Assembly (NCBI GenBank): GCA_965221585.1
Contig: OZ244898.1
Span: 1,116,001 to 1,180,000, forward strand
Direction of reading: 5' to 3'
Origin: VXYK01 sp965221585
GTDB taxonomy: Bacteria > Actinomycetota > Acidimicrobiia > Acidimicrobiales > Aldehydirespiratoraceae
DNA: 64,000 bases
Part shown: positions 61,331-64,000 of the stretch, one piece after another
How positions within the stretch are numbered: the first letter of the stretch is position 1
Layout of the letters: each line of letters begins with the position of its first letter
The notes under the pieces: generated by a model
Database searches by the model: none
Told to the model about the DNA's origin: nothing
Seen by the model: only the letters and a program-made list of their open reading frames with translations
Position numbers and translations under genes: made by a program

Positions 61331-63370
61331 ATGAAGCGACTATTGGTATTGCTTATGGTGCTCGGTCTCATTGCCGCGGCCTGCGGTGATGACGACTCCG
61401 CCGACGGCGACGACGGTGGCACGACGACTCCCGAAGAAACCGGTGACGACGGTGACGGCGACGACGGCGACGACGCGCCCGATACGGGTCTCGATGAGTT
61501 GAACGTGGCCTACTTCTTGGAGTGGCCGACGGCGAATCAGGTGGCCCAAGCTGAGAAGACTTATGACGCTGAGCTGGGGTTGACGGTGAACTGGATCCCG
61601 TTCGCGTCAGGTGGTGACATGGCTCAGGCGATGGAGGCCGGTGACATCGACATCTCCTATTCGCAGGGCTTGACGCCGTTCGCGAACTTCGTGACCGGTG
61701 GGTCCGACCTGCTGCTGGTGGGCGTCGCGGTGACTTATGCGGACGCCGACAACTGTGTTGCCGGAGCTGACTACGGGATCACCGCCGACAACGCCGCTGA
61801 GACTCTGGCAGGCCAGAGCATCTACACGCCGTTGGGCAACGTGACCCATTTCAAGCTGTTGAAGATGCTCGAGCATCTTGGAGTGGACACCTCGTCCGTC
61901 GAGCTGATCCAGTCTGAAGGTGGTCCTGCTGCTGTCGCGGCGCTGGATTCTGGAGACGTTGCCATGGCTTGTGCGTTCGGTGGAGCGGTCAATCAGATGG
62001 TCGCCAATGGCGGCAATCTGGTGATGACCGGTTCCGAGCAGGAGGCCATCGGTATCCGCGTGTTCGACATCATCTCCACCACTGGAGACTTCGCAGACGC
62101 TCATCCCGACATCGTGACGGCGTTCCTGCAGGTGACCGAGGACGCCAACCGGGCCTACAACGCGGACCGGTCGCCGTTCATCGACACCATCGCTGAGGCG
62201 GCGGGCATGGAACGTGACGCCACGATCGCTCTGCTCGACGCGTTCGCCTTCCCCGAAAGCGACGTGCAGCTGTCCGATGCGTGGCTCGGCGGCACGGTGC
62301 AGGCCACCATGAAGGAGCAGATGGACTTCTTCGTGGCCCAGGGCGAGATCGAATCAGCCCTGCCCAGCTACGACCCGTTCGTCGACACCAGCTTCCTCGA
62401 AGCCGTCGTGGGCGGCCCGTCCTCGAGCGGCCCCGACACAATGGGCCTTGAGGAGTTGAACGTGGCGTACTTCCTGGAGTGGCCGACAGCGAATCAGGTG
62501 GCTCAGCATGAGGAGACTTATGACGCTGAGTTGGGGTTGACGGTGAACTGGATTCCGTTCGCGTCGGGTGGTGACATGGCCCAGGCGATGGAGGCCGGCG
62601 ACATCGACATCTCCTATTCGCAGGGTTTGACGCCGTTCGCGAACTTCGTGACCGGCGGGTCTGACCTGCTGCTGGTCGGCGTCGCGGTGACTTATGCCGA
62701 CGCCGACAACTGCGTGGCCAACCCGGACCTCGGCATCACCGCCGACAACGCCGCTGAGACTCTGGCAGGCCAGAGCATCTACACGCCGTTGGGCAACGTG
62801 ACCCATTTCAAGCTGTTGAAGATGCTCGAGCATCTCGGGGTGGACACCTCGTCGGTCGAGCTGATCCAGTCTGAGGGTGGTCCTGCTGCTGTGGCGGCGC
62901 TGGATTCCGGTGATGTGGCCATGGCTTGTGCGTTCGGTGGAGCGGTCAACCAGATGATCGCCAATGGCGGCAATCTGGTCATGACCGGTGCTGAGCAGGA
63001 GGCCATCGGCATCCGCGTGTTCGACATCATCTCCACCACGGGAGACTTCGCCAATGAGTACCCTGGAGTGCTGACGGCGTTCTTGCAGGTGACCGAGGAC
63101 GCCAACCGGGCCTACAACGCCGACCGTGAGCCGTTCATCGACACCATCGCTGAAGCGGCAGGCATGGATCGCGGTCCGACAATTGCCTTGCTCGACGCGT
63201 TCGCCTTCCCCGAGAAGGATGTGCAGCTCTCGGATGCGTGGCTCGGCGGCACGGTGCAGGCCACCATGAAGGAGCAGATGGACTTCTTCGTGGCCCAGGG
63301 CGAGATCGCCTCGGCTCTGCCCAGCTACGACCCGTTCGTCGACACCAGCTTCCTCGAAGCCGTCAACTAG
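61331..63370 (+). CDS. tauA: ABC transporter binding lipoprotein with two tandem TauA-like domains
   Basis: 679 residues. Lipoprotein signal with lipobox LIAAAC, then an Asp/Gly/Thr-rich linker. Domain 1 is residues 53-359 and domain 2 residues 372-678, joined by a 12-residue Gly/Ser/Pro linker. I count about 20 differences between the two 307-residue domains. Each starts ELNVAYFLEWPTANQVAQ and has SYSQGLTPFANFVTGG, resembling taurine-binding proteins of marine bacteria. The two should each fold as a full periplasmic binding protein. Taurine as ligand is inferred. ATG 61331 has GGAGGG 7 bases upstream. Confidence 0.82.
   Translation: MKRLLVLLMVLGLIAAACGDDDSADGDDGGTTTPEETGDDGDGDDGDDAPDTGLDELNVAYFLEWPTANQVAQAEKTYDAELGLTVNWIPFASGGDMAQAMEAGDIDISYSQGLTPFANFVTGGSDLLLVGVAVTYADADNCVAGADYGITADNAAETLAGQSIYTPLGNVTHFKLLKMLEHLGVDTSSVELIQSEGGPAAVAALDSGDVAMACAFGGAVNQMVANGGNLVMTGSEQEAIGIRVFDIISTTGDFADAHPDIVTAFLQVTEDANRAYNADRSPFIDTIAEAAGMERDATIALLDAFAFPESDVQLSDAWLGGTVQATMKEQMDFFVAQGEIESALPSYDPFVDTSFLEAVVGGPSSSGPDTMGLEELNVAYFLEWPTANQVAQHEETYDAELGLTVNWIPFASGGDMAQAMEAGDIDISYSQGLTPFANFVTGGSDLLLVGVAVTYADADNCVANPDLGITADNAAETLAGQSIYTPLGNVTHFKLLKMLEHLGVDTSSVELIQSEGGPAAVAALDSGDVAMACAFGGAVNQMIANGGNLVMTGAEQEAIGIRVFDIISTTGDFANEYPGVLTAFLQVTEDANRAYNADREPFIDTIAEAAGMDRGPTIALLDAFAFPEKDVQLSDAWLGGTVQATMKEQMDFFVAQGEIASALPSYDPFVDTSFLEAVN
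61487..62407 (+). repeat. Tandem repeat unit 1 (TauA-like domain)
   Basis: First copy of a 921-base in-frame repeat. It aligns without gaps to 62444-63364 at a constant offset of 957 bases. Differences include many third-position changes, so the copies are not freshly made. Confidence 0.92.
62444..63364 (+). repeat. Tandem repeat unit 2 (TauA-like domain)
   Basis: Second copy of the repeat; the segment 62408-62443 between copies encodes the linker. Amino-acid changes cluster in three patches: around VAGADYG/VANPDLG, DAHPDIV/NEYPGVL and ERDAT/DRGPT. Confidence 0.92.
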
Positions 63371-63388
63371 GTTCCCCTCCGACTGCTG

Positions 63389-63429
63389 CCGGGCAGCCAC
63401 AGTGACCAAGACAAGCTGTGGTTGCCCGG
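63389..63429 (+). terminator. Strong stem-loop after the binding-protein gene
   Basis: CCGGGCAGCCACAG (63389-63402) pairs with CTGTGGTTGCCCGG (63416-63429), 14 pairs with one G-U, around a 13-base loop. There is no T-run. Such hairpins after binding-protein genes commonly protect the upstream mRNA and reduce read-through into the transporter genes. Confidence 0.6.
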
Positions 63430-63459
63430 CGCAAGTCCGCTGGGCAATAATCGCTACAA

Positions 63460-63474
63460 GGTCCGTTTCGGACC
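63460..63474 (+). promoter_or_regulatory. Small hairpin before the last gene
   Basis: GGTCCG-TTT-CGGACC is a perfect 6-bp stem that ends 16 bases before the GTG at 63491, next to the AAAAAGGGGGAGAAC ribosome binding site. It could tune translation of the membrane protein. Confidence 0.4.
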
Positions 63475-63490
63475 CAAAAAGGGGGAGAAC

Positions 63491-64000
63491 GTGGATTCGA
63501 TCGTTCAAGGTTTGGCTGACGTTTACGATGCCATCACTTACGTAATCGCGCGGGGCGCTTACTGGCTGTCGGTGGCGTTCTTCGTCTTGGCTGCGGTCGG
63601 AGCGATCGCCATGTTCGTCGACCTGCTGATCACGCCATCGAAGCGCTTCCGAGACGCAGATCACTCGGCACAACCCCGCGACGGTATTGTGCTGATCGGC
63701 CAACTCATGGCAGGTTTGGCGCTCGCTGGTGGGGTTGTGCTGGTGTTTCGAGATACTGCCTCGGCTTGGCAACCGGCAGCTTCGTTGTTGGGTGGGGCGG
63801 CTCTGTTGGCCCTGCTCTTGTCGTACCGGCGCGCTGACGAACAGAAGCAGGTGGCGCTGGCCCGTTACGTTTGGCTCGCACTCGCGGTGAGTTCGGTGGT
63901 GGCGGTGATTCTGGCGTACATGCAACGCGAGGATTCCTCGATTCCCTTCCTGGGATTGCTGCTGGCGGTGTTCATTCTGGCCCGTGCCTGGTTTTCGCTG
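63491..64000 (+). CDS. Polytopic membrane protein, partial (runs off the window)
   Basis: The frame is open for 170 codons to the right edge. It starts GTG after a strong RBS (GGGGGAG) and encodes MDSIVQGLADVYDAITYVIA, then about five hydrophobic helices: near residues 22-48, 69-85, 95-111, 126-143 and 152-168. Between helices 1 and 2 is a short charged loop (PSKRFRDADHSAQPRD). I do not recognise the family. By position it may be, or lead into, the permease of the taurine-type transporter; the typical permease EAA loop is not in the visible part. Confidence 0.65.
   Translation, partial: MDSIVQGLADVYDAITYVIARGAYWLSVAFFVLAAVGAIAMFVDLLITPSKRFRDADHSAQPRDGIVLIGQLMAGLALAGGVVLVFRDTASAWQPAASLLGGAALLALLLSYRRADEQKQVALARYVWLALAVSSVVAVILAYMQREDSSIPFLGLLLAVFILARAWFSL

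Noticed and set aside
62354..63925. 523-codon minus-strand frame opposite the second binding domain
   Set aside because: A shadow of the repeated coding sequence; the plus strand encodes a clear protein and the next gene's helices.

Overview
This 64 kb window is high-GC, densely coded chromosomal DNA from an actinobacterium. The gene content and order point to a free-living, probably marine member of the class Acidimicrobiia, although that class assignment is inference. Evidence for an actinobacterium: phosphatidylinositol mannoside genes (pgsA end, acyltransferase, pimA) beside pdxST-yebC-ruvCAB; an actinobacterial integration host factor gene followed by gmk-rpoZ-coaBC-metK-priA; a PriA without helicase motifs; and many operon-first genes whose -10 hexamer (TANNNT) lies 12 to 14 bases before the start codon, the signature of leaderless mRNAs. 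No tRNA or rRNA gene, CRISPR array, insertion sequence, prophage or attachment site was seen, and no gene-free gap exceeds about 210 bases.

Layout. 1-4236: phospholipid/PIM genes, a degenerate HtpX-like membrane protein and a DUF3048 lipoprotein. 4294-8831: PLP synthase (pdxS, pdxT), yebC and the Holliday-junction genes ruvC-ruvA-ruvB. 8831-16762: queA-tgt, yajC-secD-secF, apt and rel. 16804-24689: hisS, aspS, rarA, two small membrane proteins and alaS. 24707-33249: ruvX, mltG, a shikimate cluster (aroE, prepilin peptidase, aroK, aroB, aroQ), a proline-type peptidase, efp, nusB and a GNAT acetyltransferase. 33341-41574: pyrimidine operon pyrR-pyrB-pyrC-carA-carB-pyrD with a PyrR-binding RNA hairpin in its leader. 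41591-47173: mihF-gmk-rpoZ-coaBC-metK-priA. 47170-48311 (minus strand): two methyltransferases. 48361-53469: def-fmt-rsmB, a MoaB/MogA-type gene, ribD and hisG. 53501-53965 (minus): DUF1844. 53971-59817: infC-rpmI-rplT, an rRNA methyltransferase, pheS-pheT. 59872-64000: a probable taurine-use locus with a class III aminotransferase, a substrate-binding lipoprotein and a truncated membrane protein.

Most genes are housekeeping and are packed into overlapping (ATGA/TGATG) operons. The points that stand out are: (a) a substrate-binding lipoprotein made of two almost identical full-length TauA-like domains in one chain; (b) a perfect PyrR-binding loop placed directly before the pyrR ribosome binding site; (c) a symmetric -10 element apparently driving DUF1844 leaderlessly in one direction and infC with a long structured leader in the other; (d) duplicated start regions that create 4-5 codon relay cistrons before ruvX and pheT; (e) an HtpX-like protein whose HELAH zinc motif has become RQLAQ; and (f) a Tgt that has lost most of its zinc-binding cysteines.
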